A stretch of DNA of 41,501 nucleotides from NCBI GenBank assembly GCA_947452995.1, contig CANGEV010000020.1:1-41501 (forward strand), read 5' to 3'. A program made the translations under genes and the position numbers. This DNA comes from Chitinophagales bacterium. Its GTDB lineage: Bacteria; Bacteroidota; Bacteroidia; Chitinophagales; CAIODY01. The notes below the pieces were generated by a model. That model saw nothing but the letters and a program-made list of their open reading frames with translations, did no database searches and was not told the origin of the DNA. How positions within the stretch are numbered: position 1 is the stretch's first letter; each line of letters opens with the position of its first letter. Positions 23,304 to 33,701 of this stretch are shown piece after piece.

Positions 23304-25874
23304 TTAATCTTTTGTTATAGGTTTTACTTCTTTGCCGATTTGAATATAATATTGCCCACTGCTCAAATGGCTTAAATCATTTACAGTTTCTGGACGTGTT
23401 AAGACACCATTATAGACACACTTTCCAGCATTATCATATACACTGAAGCTGTTTTCAATAGATTGTTCAGGAACTCGAATATGAATTACATCGTGAAAAG
23501 GAATCGGATAACATTCAAAACTTACTTGCGTAATCGTACGAATACCCACATTATCCGGGACATTACTGTAGTTATGCTTTACAAATGGATAAGGAGCCGA
23601 CTTCCATGCACCTCTACCATAAGTAGAACAAAAAACAGCATTAGCAGAACGGTTATATTCTACCTCTGTGCAATGTACGGGTGGCATTCCTTGATTGAAC
23701 GGTACCCAATCATGTACAAGCGTATCATAGGCCCAGATTCCAATTTCAGTACTTGCATATAAACCATCCTGTGTGCTATCTTGGTAATACAAGGAGTTAA
23801 CCGGAACATTCGGAAGTGTGCCGGAAAAATTACTGAAGGTTATACCACCATTATCGGAGTACCAAACTTTCTTACCCGCTGCATAACCAGAAACAGATAC
23901 CCAGATGCGCGTTGAATCCCAAGGGCAAATAGCTATACTCGTTTTATTGCCGGTCATGCCTGCAGCAACACAACTAGTCCAGGTAGTACCTCCATCTGCA
24001 GTTGTGTACAAACTAGCGCCACGTAGCGCATACATAATTTTGCTATTCTTCTTATAAATATCAAATGCACTAACATTGCCACTAGTCCAATTAGAAATTT
24101 TAGTCCATGAAGTTCCTGAATTAGTCGATTTAAACATATTGGTATAGCCAATATACATTGTGGTAGGAGTGATAGGGTCTAACATAAATGGCGTATTCCA
24201 TAATCCCTGTTCAGTAGAAGAGATAGCGCCCGAGATATCCGAAAAACTAGCACCACTATTCGTTGACCGAGCTAGTCCACCATACTGCGATTCACCAAAC
24301 ATAATTGTATTATTGCTTGGATTTATAGCCACTTCAAAGCCATCTGCATTCAAGGCCTGGCCATCCCAGTTACCATTATACCAGACATTCACATCATTAT
24401 CTTGCGCACCATACAAAAAGACATTCGGGATAGTTTGAGACACTCCCAAATGATATTGTTGCGTAGCCATAATTCCATGAGAAAGGTTATTCCAAGAAGA
24501 AGCAGCAGCGGTTGTTTGATAAATACCGCCATCACACCCTAAAAACAATTTGCTTCCATTGCTAGTAAACTGCAAATCATGATCATCTACGTGAACAGTA
24601 TTGGGATTCGTTTTCGACCAACTCACGCCTCCGTTAGCAGAACGGTACACTTGCAGTCCGCCCACGAAAACCAAATTTGAATCTATAGGAGATGCTGCGA
24701 TTGGTAAGGCATACCATCCTTGTGTTCCAATTAAAGAAGTTGGCGTTGTTGCCTTCACTGCCCAATGCTGTCCGGCATCTGACGACTTATAAAAACCAAG
24801 AAGACTATAACTGTTATTCGCATAAATGGCATACACAATATTCGGATTTGCAGCCGTAACTGCAATCGAAATACGTGCGAAGCCAGAAGCAGGCAAACCA
24901 GTTCCAGAAACAATAGTAAACGTTGCTCCTGTATCTATCGAACGATAGATGCCTGCACCCGTCGCACAATAAACTATAGCGGGGTTCGATGGATTAATTT
25001 TTACGTCACGCGCACTACCACCACATACCGACTTCCACGTTGTACCACCATTCACAGTACGCATCAAACCTCCGTCTGTGGCGCAAAATAAACGTTGCGT
25101 GTTCGTCTTGTCCATAATAATACGAGACATGTTAAAGCCCGCAGAACTATTATACGTTAAACCTGTAGGTGTCCATGTAACACCACCATCTACTGATTTA
25201 TAAACTCCGATGGTAGCTTGATCCTGACGTGCTTCGCCGTCACCCGTTGCGATATAAATTTCATTCGAATTGTTTGGATTAACAGCAATGCCGCTAATGC
25301 CAATAGCACCCATCGACTCGTTCATGATTGCCCATGTACCACCTCCATCAGTGGAATGCCAAAGGCCACCAGAAGGAGATCCTGCCCAAATATTTGTACC
25401 TGCTGCATCTACAATAAACACGCGATCTATTCGTCCAACACCTGCACTTCCTTGCGGCGTAGGTAAAACTTGATTTACCCAGTTGGCAGTAGCGCTCTTC
25501 GTTGAAGCACCCTTTGATAAGGTGTTTTTCAATTCCTGAATTGCATTTAAATTTGCATCTGGTGCAGGAAAAGCGCCTGTCTCGCTTACGCGTGGAGCCC
25601 AATACCAATGCCAGCGTGCTAACATATTATCATTTGCTGCCTCTTCTTCCTCTTCGTGATGAAATAAATGAATGCCTTTCTTTTCCTTCACAGGGACAGG
25701 ATACATTTCTAATAGGTCGTAATAACTATACTGACGCCAATTCGGAATCAAAAAAGGCAAGCTATACTGTTGCTTAAACGCTTGCTTTTCGCTTGAAGTC
25801 AGAATGGTCTGGCCATAAGAAAAGTTACCGGCTATTAAAAACAATAGCACTACGAATGAAAGTATTTTTTTCAT
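23304..25874 (-). CDS. Secreted Asp-box beta-propeller (sortilin/VPS10-like) with T9SS type A sorting domain
   Basis: The 856-residue protein has a signal peptide (MKKILSFVVLLFLIAGNFSYGQ). Between about 150 and 770 there are many Asp-box repeats of pattern SxDxGxTW, e.g. HSTDGGGTW, KSVDGGVTW, RTVNGGTTW, KSSDAGQHW, RSANGGVSW, KSTNSGTSW, TTADGGTTW. They should fold into one or two large beta-propellers resembling sortilin-type domains. The C-terminal ~75 residues (CYPIPFHDVIHIRVPEQ, FSVYDNAGKCVY, LSSGQYYIQIG) are a T9SS type A sorting signal, so it crosses the outer membrane and may be anchored. The ligand is unknown. Confidence 0.92.
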   Translation of the reverse strand: MKKILSFVVLLFLIAGNFSYGQTILTSSEKQAFKQQYSLPFLIPNWRQYSYYDLLEMYPVPVKEKKGIHLFHHEEEEEAANDNMLARWHWYWAPRVSETGAFPAPDANLNAIQELKNTLSKGASTKSATANWVNQVLPTPQGSAGVGRIDRVFIVDAAGTNIWAGSPSGGLWHSTDGGGTWAIMNESMGAIGISGIAVNPNNSNEIYIATGDGEARQDQATIGVYKSVDGGVTWTPTGLTYNSSAGFNMSRIIMDKTNTQRLFCATDGGLMRTVNGGTTWKSVCGGSARDVKINPSNPAIVYCATGAGIYRSIDTGATFTIVSGTGLPASGFARISIAVTAANPNIVYAIYANNSYSLLGFYKSSDAGQHWAVKATTPTSLIGTQGWYALPIAASPIDSNLVFVGGLQVYRSANGGVSWSKTNPNTVHVDDHDLQFTSNGSKLFLGCDGGIYQTTAAASSWNNLSHGIMATQQYHLGVSQTIPNVFLYGAQDNDVNVWYNGNWDGQALNADGFEVAINPSNNTIMFGESQYGGLARSTNSGASFSDISGAISSTEQGLWNTPFMLDPITPTTMYIGYTNMFKSTNSGTSWTKISNWTSGNVSAFDIYKKNSKIMYALRGASLYTTADGGTTWTSCVAAGMTGNKTSIAICPWDSTRIWVSVSGYAAGKKVWYSDNGGITFSNFSGTLPNVPVNSLYYQDSTQDGLYASTEIGIWAYDTLVHDWVPFNQGMPPVHCTEVEYNRSANAVFCSTYGRGAWKSAPYPFVKHNYSNVPDNVGIRTITQVSFECYPIPFHDVIHIRVPEQSIENSFSVYDNAGKCVYNGVLTRPETVNDLSHLSSGQYYIQIGKEVKPITKD

Positions 25875-25898
25875 AACAATACAGAATGGTTCTATGGG

Positions 25899-25906
25899 TA
25901 AATATA
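25899..25906 (-). promoter_or_regulatory. -7 box candidate for the propeller gene
   Basis: On the minus strand TATATTTA lies 24 bases before the ATG at 25874, differing from TAnnTTTG at one base. It would start the run propeller-DUF4293-lipoprotein-ccmB-ccmC-GT. Weak support. Confidence 0.3.
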
Positions 25907-25947
25907 CTAAATTTCACCTTAAAAGTCCATACCTAAAATCCGAGGTA

Positions 25948-26916
25948 TTATAGGTCGAGTGAATGAATGCCGCCATGATCTGAAACCATCCACAAGCGGT
26001 GTGCGTCAGCGCTTAACCATAAGCGATTCACCGTCAAATCAGTAAAAGGAACCGCCTTTCTCCACGATTTACCCGCGTCAGTAGATTCCAATAAAATTCC
26101 ATTACTTCCAGCTACAAAAAGATGATTTTCATCTAAGAGACATATTGTATTAAAATGCCAATTCGCGTTAAACAAACTATTACCATTCCTAAGTCGCTTC
26201 CAAGTACGTCCCGAATCGCTCGTTCTTAAAATTGTACCAGCATACCCTACTGCATAGCCGACATGAGCGTTCGCAAACCGGATCGACTTAAAAAAGTCGC
26301 CTGTGGCATTTAACAATAGCCATGATTTACCTGCATCTTCACTGCGATAAATAGCGCCATAGCCACACGCAAAAGCCAAGGTATCATTCAAAATTGTAAC
26401 GTCCGTTAACAACTGCTTCATCGGCATACGATCCCAATCTCCACTGCCATCTGTTTTTTGACGATACATCACTCCTGCACCATAACTATTTCCTCCTACC
26501 ATCAAACGCAAGGTATCCTTCACATCAACAGCGTAAAGCTCTTCCCAACCCGATGTCTGCCCGATAGCAAAACTGTCTTTCGCTCCATATGAATACACTA
26601 CTTTACCTGTATGTCCTACACTTATAATTGAATTACCAATCGATTTAATCCCATTTAAAACATACAAACTAACGCTATCGTGGATCTTCCAAGAACTTCC
26701 TCCATCCGTAGTATATAATACCACTCCGTTAGAAAATCGGCTTCCACCGCATATAAAGCCTGTATCCTTATTCACAAAAGTGATACCGTATAAATTTTCA
26801 CCTGTGATAATAGTCTGATTATTGACGAGCAAACTGTTATTCACCTTGGTGCAAGAGCTGTAGATCAGAACTAGGCCTAGCAGATTGAATAGACAATATT
26901 TTGTATATTTTAACAT
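25948..26916 (-). CDS. Asp-box/YCF48-like beta-propeller lipoprotein
   Basis: The 322-residue protein begins with a lipoprotein signal (lipid Cys22 in LIYSSC). It carries Asp-box repeats in a single-propeller size: YTTDGGSSW, RSEDAGKSW, RTSDSGRTW and ESTDAGKSW, each with FVNKDTGFICGG- or ANAHVGYAVGY-type strands between. YCF48-like proteins assist photosystem II assembly in cyanobacteria, but in non-photosynthetic bacteria the family is only a structural label. Its start overlaps the stop of the aminotransferase gene by 7 bases, and it ends 73 bases before the start of the larger Asp-box protein. Confidence 0.87.
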   Translation of the reverse strand: MLKYTKYCLFNLLGLVLIYSSCTKVNNSLLVNNQTIITGENLYGITFVNKDTGFICGGSRFSNGVVLYTTDGGSSWKIHDSVSLYVLNGIKSIGNSIISVGHTGKVVYSYGAKDSFAIGQTSGWEELYAVDVKDTLRLMVGGNSYGAGVMYRQKTDGSGDWDRMPMKQLLTDVTILNDTLAFACGYGAIYRSEDAGKSWLLLNATGDFFKSIRFANAHVGYAVGYAGTILRTSDSGRTWKRLRNGNSLFNANWHFNTICLLDENHLFVAGSNGILLESTDAGKSWRKAVPFTDLTVNRLWLSADAHRLWMVSDHGGIHSLDL

Positions 26917-28091
26917 GCGTCTAAACTAGTTAAGAGTATATGTATGGCGTCATTTAATTCATCCTCCGTAATACAAAGCGGTGGTGCAATGCGAATACAG
27001 TTTTCAGCAAATAAAAACCAATCCACCAAAACGCCCTTAGACATTGCTATATTCATCAATTGAACGCAGGTATCAAAACCATCTAACTCCAGCGCCATTA
27101 AAAATCCAAAGCTTCGAATCGACTTAATCTTGGGATGTACCAATTTCGTTCGAAGGAGTGTCTCCCGATGACAAACATCCATCCACTGCTTATTTTCAAG
27201 CAATACCTCCATCCCCGCCTTTGCTGCTGCACAACAAAGCGGATTACCTCCGAAAGTAGTGATATGCCCCAACACCGGCTGATAACTCAACTGATGCATG
27301 AACGCTTTATCGGCTATAAATGCGGCGAGCGGAAGTCCCGCACCCAAGGCCTTTCCAAGTAATAAAATATCCGGTACAATATTCCAATGCTCGAAGGAGA
27401 ACAGTTTTCCTGTTCGTCCGAGTCCGGTTTGAATTTCATCCAACACCAACAAGGCACCCACCTCAGAACAACGATTGCGTAAGGCTTTAAAATAGGCTCG
27501 ATCGATTATCTGCACACCAGCTTCTGCTTTTATGGTCTCACAAAAAACTGCCGCAGTACGTTCTGTTATATGTTCTAAATCTTCAAAATTATTAAAACGA
27601 ATTTGGCGGGTGTCGGGTAATAAAGGACGAAACGCTTGTTTAAAATATTCCCCACCCATTAGGCTCAAAGCGCCTTGCGTACTGCCGTGATAGGCCTTTT
27701 CAAACGACACAAACTCCGTTCTACCTGTCACGCGCTTCGCCAATTTCATCGCACCCTCTGTCGCCTCACTGCCGGAGTTGGTAAAATAAACGCTGTTTAG
27801 ATTTTCAGGTAATAAGCCAACTAATAGTTCCGCTAATTTTACTTGCGGCGACTGGATATGTTCGCCATAAACCATCGTATGCAAATACGCATCTGCTTGC
27901 TCTTTTATTGCTGTAACAACCTTTGGATGTCGATGACCAATATTCGCCACACTAATCCCTGAAATAAGGTCGAGATGAGCCTTCCCGGCTTCGTCATATA
28001 AATAACAAGCCTCTGCTCGTGCCACTTCGAAGCCTAAAGGAGCTTGCGAAGTAGGCGCTACGAAAGATTGAAACAACTGACGATTCGTCAT
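26910..28091 (-). CDS. Class III PLP aminotransferase (acetylornithine/4-aminobutyrate type)
   Basis: The 393-residue enzyme has the class III features: FTNSGSEATEGAMKLAKRVTG for phosphate binding, the LVLDEIQTGLGRTGKLF block with the PLP-contacting aspartate, and LLLGKALGAGLPLAAF containing the PLP lysine. Substrate choice within the class (ornithine, GABA, diaminopelargonate or other) is not readable. No biotin or arginine genes are nearby. It shares one base with the upstream YkgJ gene (TAATG) and overlaps the following lipoprotein by 7 bases, so all three are translationally coupled. Confidence 0.9.
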   Translation of the reverse strand: MTNRQLFQSFVAPTSQAPLGFEVARAEACYLYDEAGKAHLDLISGISVANIGHRHPKVVTAIKEQADAYLHTMVYGEHIQSPQVKLAELLVGLLPENLNSVYFTNSGSEATEGAMKLAKRVTGRTEFVSFEKAYHGSTQGALSLMGGEYFKQAFRPLLPDTRQIRFNNFEDLEHITERTAAVFCETIKAEAGVQIIDRAYFKALRNRCSEVGALLVLDEIQTGLGRTGKLFSFEHWNIVPDILLLGKALGAGLPLAAFIADKAFMHQLSYQPVLGHITTFGGNPLCCAAAKAGMEVLLENKQWMDVCHRETLLRTKLVHPKIKSIRSFGFLMALELDGFDTCVQLMNIAMSKGVLVDWFLFAENCIRIAPPLCITEDELNDAIHILLTSLDAC

Positions 28092-28615
28092 TACTTTTTC
28101 TTTTTAACAGGAACCCATTCTTCCCCCTTTGCGATCGACTCCATTTTTTCAACCCAACGTAAGGTAGCAGGACAGCGATGTAAATTTTCTGCGAAGACAT
28201 GCGTATAGTCGACAATCTCTTTTTTATTCAAATGGGGAAAGCCCGCACAGTCTGCAGGACGAACTTCATAGATGCTACACATGTTCGACTTCAAATCTAA
28301 AAACTGACAAGGCGTTTGGGTGTTCATCAAATCGCCAGTCCCTTTTTCTTTATACAACCACTTTTCGTAAAACTCGTCTCGCGTAATACCCAAATGCTTT
28401 GAAATACGCTTCAAATCGGCTTCGGTATAAGTAGGCGTCATCGTTCTACAACAATTAGAACAGGCCAAACAATCAATCTCAGCAAATACCTCTTTATTCA
28501 ACTTCACCGCAGTTTTATCTGCAGCAGCCGGACTTGCCTTTTGCCATGCTTTCAAAAACTTTTTCAACGCAGCGCGCTTACGATAGGCTCTCGCCTTAAA
28601 ACTCTTTAAATTCAT
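28091..28615 (-). CDS. YkgJ-family cysteine-cluster protein
   Basis: At 174 residues it has a basic N-terminal region (FKARAYRKRAALKKF) and a cysteine set DCLACSNCCRTMTPTY, then TPCQFLDLKSNMCSIYE and RPADCAGFP. This arrangement is the zinc- or iron-sulfur-binding CxCxxCC family (UPF0153/YkgJ). The biochemical role is unknown. It starts the overlapping three-gene run YkgJ-aminotransferase-propeller lipoprotein and is divergent from the hybrid kinase; the 150-base gap between them (28616-28765) holds no clear gene. Confidence 0.88.
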   Translation of the reverse strand: MNLKSFKARAYRKRAALKKFLKAWQKASPAAADKTAVKLNKEVFAEIDCLACSNCCRTMTPTYTEADLKRISKHLGITRDEFYEKWLYKEKGTGDLMNTQTPCQFLDLKSNMCSIYEVRPADCAGFPHLNKKEIVDYTHVFAENLHRCPATLRWVEKMESIAKGEEWVPVKKKK

Positions 28616-28765
28616 ACTGCTCTAAGATACAACCTTCAAATCAAGCGCACAAAAATGTATTGTACTATTTAGCGTCTAACAAACAAAAGCCTGTGTTAAT
28701 AGATTCTGTAAAATGCTTTTAGCTATTAAAAAACATTCGTTGCTTTATTTAGCGAAACCTCCGCG

Positions 28766-30936
28766 ATGCGTTTAACCACACGTCTTGCCATTGTCATCAC
28801 AGCCTTGCTGCTCATCTTCTTGAGTGGAACCATCTTCTTCCAGCGTTCTGTTTTCAAAAACGCAGACCGCCTACGAGATGAATGGGTAGAAGCATCCAAA
28901 GACAATCTATTACAGGTTTTAAATAACGAAGCGCAGGTTCAACAAGCCTATCTGAAAATTCAAGCATCCGCCTTGCAGTTGCGTTTGCAAGAGGATCCAA
29001 GACGACTAGTCGAGCAACTCAACGCCAGCAAACTGAAGGCGATCGACCGAGTAGATCTATACGACTGTATTCGTCAATCTTGGGTGTTTCACATGGAACA
29101 AGATTCCCTAGAATTACCTATCGAAGCACTCCACAACCAATTTCACTATAATCGCTTTTTCATTCTTCAAAGGGGAAGTCCCGCAGAAATTGCACTTCAA
29201 GCTATCGTCGACCCTAATACGCAACAGCCTAGATATATCCTTGTTTGTACGCACCTTTTCTCAAATGCCTTCTGTAACGAAGTCGCGAATCAAATCGATA
29301 AGAGTGAATGTAAAATAGTACGCACTGCTACTAAAGATAATTTCAATCGGCAAAATGGAGAATTACTACTCTCTCTTCCCTTGACAGGCTATCAAAACCA
29401 AGTGGTTGCCTATTTTGAATTGAAGCGCCACTTTCCCTTATACGCGACATTCACGCATTATCAAATCCTCAACAACTACTTCTTTATCTTTTTTAGTCTA
29501 GGGCTTTTATTACTGCTCGTAGGATTTGTGCTCTGGTACATCAATCGCCCATTGATAGCGCTTTTGAACGCCATTTACCATAGAAATGAAGCACCACTTG
29601 CCAAACTAAAATCACGCCGTGATGAGTTCGCACAACTTGCTACGCTCATCACTCTCTTTTTTCAACAGCGCAGAAGACTGCTGTCAGAAATTGACAGCCG
29701 AAAGCAATCCGAACAACAATTGAAAGAAGCAATTGAACACGTTGAAAACAGTACCATAGAAAAAATTAAAGCCGAAAAAGCCGACGAAGCAAAACGCGTA
29801 TTTATCTCCAATATCAGTCATGAACTACGGACGCCCATGAATGCCGTAGTCGCTATTTCAGAGATGTTACTCACCGAGCCCGCTAAAGAAGAACAGGAAA
29901 AATTAGTCAAAGTACTCGGATATTCTGCCAAACAGCTTACTACACTTGTAACCGATATCCTCGACTTTTCTAAAATAGAATCCAATAGCCTTGAGCTCAT
30001 CCCACAAAGCTTTTCATTAGATAAGATGTGTAATGATTTGGTGCAGATGTTTACCTTCACCGCGCATGCAAAAAACATTCGCGTGACCTTAGAGGGCGAC
30101 ACTCGTCTCCGGCAGCAAATTATCGGAGACCCACATCGTCTCAATCAAATCTTTATCAATTTGCTGGGCAACGCTGTTAAGTTCACCGACCATGGCGAAA
30201 TCATCCTAGCCTATCGACTCGTACAACATACCAGCGATCAGAAAGTGCAAGTGCTGTTTGAAGTAAAAGATACAGGCATTGGAATCTCAACGGAAGATCT
30301 GCCACATATCTTCGAACGCTTCTATCAGGCGAACGCAGCGCCAGATAAGAAAAACCCAGGAACAGGATTAGGGCTCAGTTTAAGTTCGAAACTAGTAGAA
30401 TTAATGGGCGGCAAACTAGCTGTAGAAAGCACTTTAGGAAAGGGTACCCAATTTTTCTTCACCTTACAATTCCAACTCGACAAGCAAGGACCGGTGATGT
30501 CGAACCCAGAGTCCGCTTTCCCGCAAGGTAAGCTCAGCGGACTAAACGTCTTGGTCGCGGAAGACCATGAAATCAATGCTTTTGTCTTAAAGCAGTTTTT
30601 TGCAAAATGGGAAGTGAAAGCCACTTTCGTTGGCAACGGACAGTTAGCCCTAGATGCCTTACGCGAGCAGAGTTTTGATTTGGTATTGATGGACCTTCAG
30701 ATGCCCGTTATGGATGGCTACCAAACCGTTCAGGCGATTCGTTCGTGGCCAGAGAAAAAGTTCCAAAGCCTGCCAGTGGTTGCAGTCACTGCCGACGCTT
30801 CGAAAGAAACGCGCGACTTACTATTGAAAAACGGTTTTGATCTGTTTATCTCCAAACCATTCGATCCTGCAGCGCTGCACCATACCTTACAAACGGTACG
30901 CCAGCATCGCTTTATCGCACGGCCAGATGTCAGCGA

Positions 30937-30940
<4 letters not shown>
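28766..30940 (+). CDS. Hybrid sensor histidine kinase/response regulator
   Basis: This 724-residue membrane sensor has TM1 at about 7-27, an extracytoplasmic sensor region at about 28-238, TM2 at about 240-262, and a HAMP-like/coiled linker. HisKA has the phosphorylated His352 in FISNISHELRTPMN. HATPase_c carries the N box LLGNAVKFT, the G1 box DTGIGIS and the G2 box GTGLGLSLSS. A C-terminal receiver has Asp643 in LVLMDLQMPVMDG and Lys in FISKPFD. There is no DNA-binding output or Hpt domain, so a distal partner is needed. Its stop overlaps the convergent ArsC-like gene by 4 bases. Confidence 0.95.
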
Positions 30941-32646
<1,706 letters not shown>

Positions 32647-32649
32647 GTT

Positions 32650-33621
32650 ATGGCGCAAAGCTCCCTCCGTAAGCTGTTCAGCAGTCAGCGTGTTTATGTA
32701 ATTGGTGATGTGATGCTCGATCATTATATCCTAGGAAAGGTAGATCGTATCTCTCCCGAAGCACCCGTGCCTGTTGTAGCGGTAGCAGCCTACGATGATC
32801 GTGCGGGAGGCGCCGCCAACGTGGCTTTAAACATTAAAGCATGCGGAGCCGAAACAGCTATCTTTAGCGTGATTGGTGACGATACCACCGCTAAGAAACT
32901 ACGTGCTGTGCTTACGAAGGCGAAAGTAGATCATAAAGGAATGATCGCTTCGAAGGAGAGAATGACTACTATGAAAGCGCGTGTAATTGGAAATAACCAT
33001 CAGCTATTACGCTACGATCAAGAAGACACGCATGCCCTTAGCAACAAAGAAGAAATAGCCCTCTTCAAAGCTTTCAGCGCTGCGTGCACCAAGAAAAAAC
33101 CAAACGCCGTGGTACTAGAAGATTATGATAAAGGCGTATTGACACCCACACTTATCAAACAAGTCATAACGTTTTGTAATAAGCATAAAATCCCCACACT
33201 CGTCGATCCGAAGAAGAAACACTTCTTTGATTATAGTGGCTGTACCGTTTTTAAGCCGAATTTGAAAGAGATGCGTGAAGGATTGGGAGAAACTATCGAA
33301 CCGAACCCTCCTGCTCTTAAAAAGGCTGTAGAGGCCTTGAATAAAAAGATGCCGCACGAGGCTACGCTGATTACCCTTGCGGAGCACGGGGTATTCTACA
33401 GTGATGCGAATAACGAAGGCGTAATCCCAGCGCATCTGCGTCGTATCGCCGATGTAAGCGGAGCTGGCGATACAGTCGTAGCCGTCGCTGCCCTAGCCGT
33501 CGCTGCCAAATTCCCGATGCATGAAGTAGCTGCACTTAGCAACCTTGCTGGTGGATTGGTTTGCGAACATCCTGGCGTTGTAAGTATCGATATCAAAAAA
33601 TTGGAAGAAGAATACGCCTAA
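32650..33621 (+). CDS. hldA: D-glycero-beta-D-manno-heptose-7-phosphate kinase (HldE domain I/RfaE1)
   Basis: This 323-residue PfkB-family kinase makes the heptose bisphosphate needed for LPS inner-core heptose. Its opening VIGDVMLDHYILGKVDRISPEAPVP is typical of RfaE domain I, AGGAANVALNIKACG is the first PfkB motif, and ADVSGAGDTVVA holds the catalytic aspartate. It lacks the C-terminal nucleotidyltransferase domain of fused HldE, so HldC-type activity must be encoded elsewhere. It lies 3 bases after eno with a terminator following, indicating an eno-hldA unit. Confidence 0.9.
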   Translation: MAQSSLRKLFSSQRVYVIGDVMLDHYILGKVDRISPEAPVPVVAVAAYDDRAGGAANVALNIKACGAETAIFSVIGDDTTAKKLRAVLTKAKVDHKGMIASKERMTTMKARVIGNNHQLLRYDQEDTHALSNKEEIALFKAFSAACTKKKPNAVVLEDYDKGVLTPTLIKQVITFCNKHKIPTLVDPKKKHFFDYSGCTVFKPNLKEMREGLGETIEPNPPALKKAVEALNKKMPHEATLITLAEHGVFYSDANNEGVIPAHLRRIADVSGAGDTVVAVAALAVAAKFPMHEVAALSNLAGGLVCEHPGVVSIDIKKLEEEYA

Positions 33622-33644
33622 TCCTTAGCCTTTCTTCAACACAT

Positions 33645-33683
33645 AAAAAAAACGCGAAGCTCTAAGGAACTTCGCGTTTTTCA
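33645..33683. terminator. Bidirectional terminator
   Basis: AAAAACGCGAAG (33648-33659) pairs with CTTCGCGTTTTT (33670-33681) around a 10-base loop, with an A-run before and T after. It separates convergent hldA (+) and the M13 peptidase (-). Confidence 0.9.
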
Positions 33684-33701
33684 TTTATACAATACTAGGA
33701 A

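Noticed and set aside
18081-28757. Recurring TATTTAGCG at 18083, 28668 and 28748
   Set aside because: Three copies of a 9-mer near gene starts could be chance, and the spacing to the starts differs.
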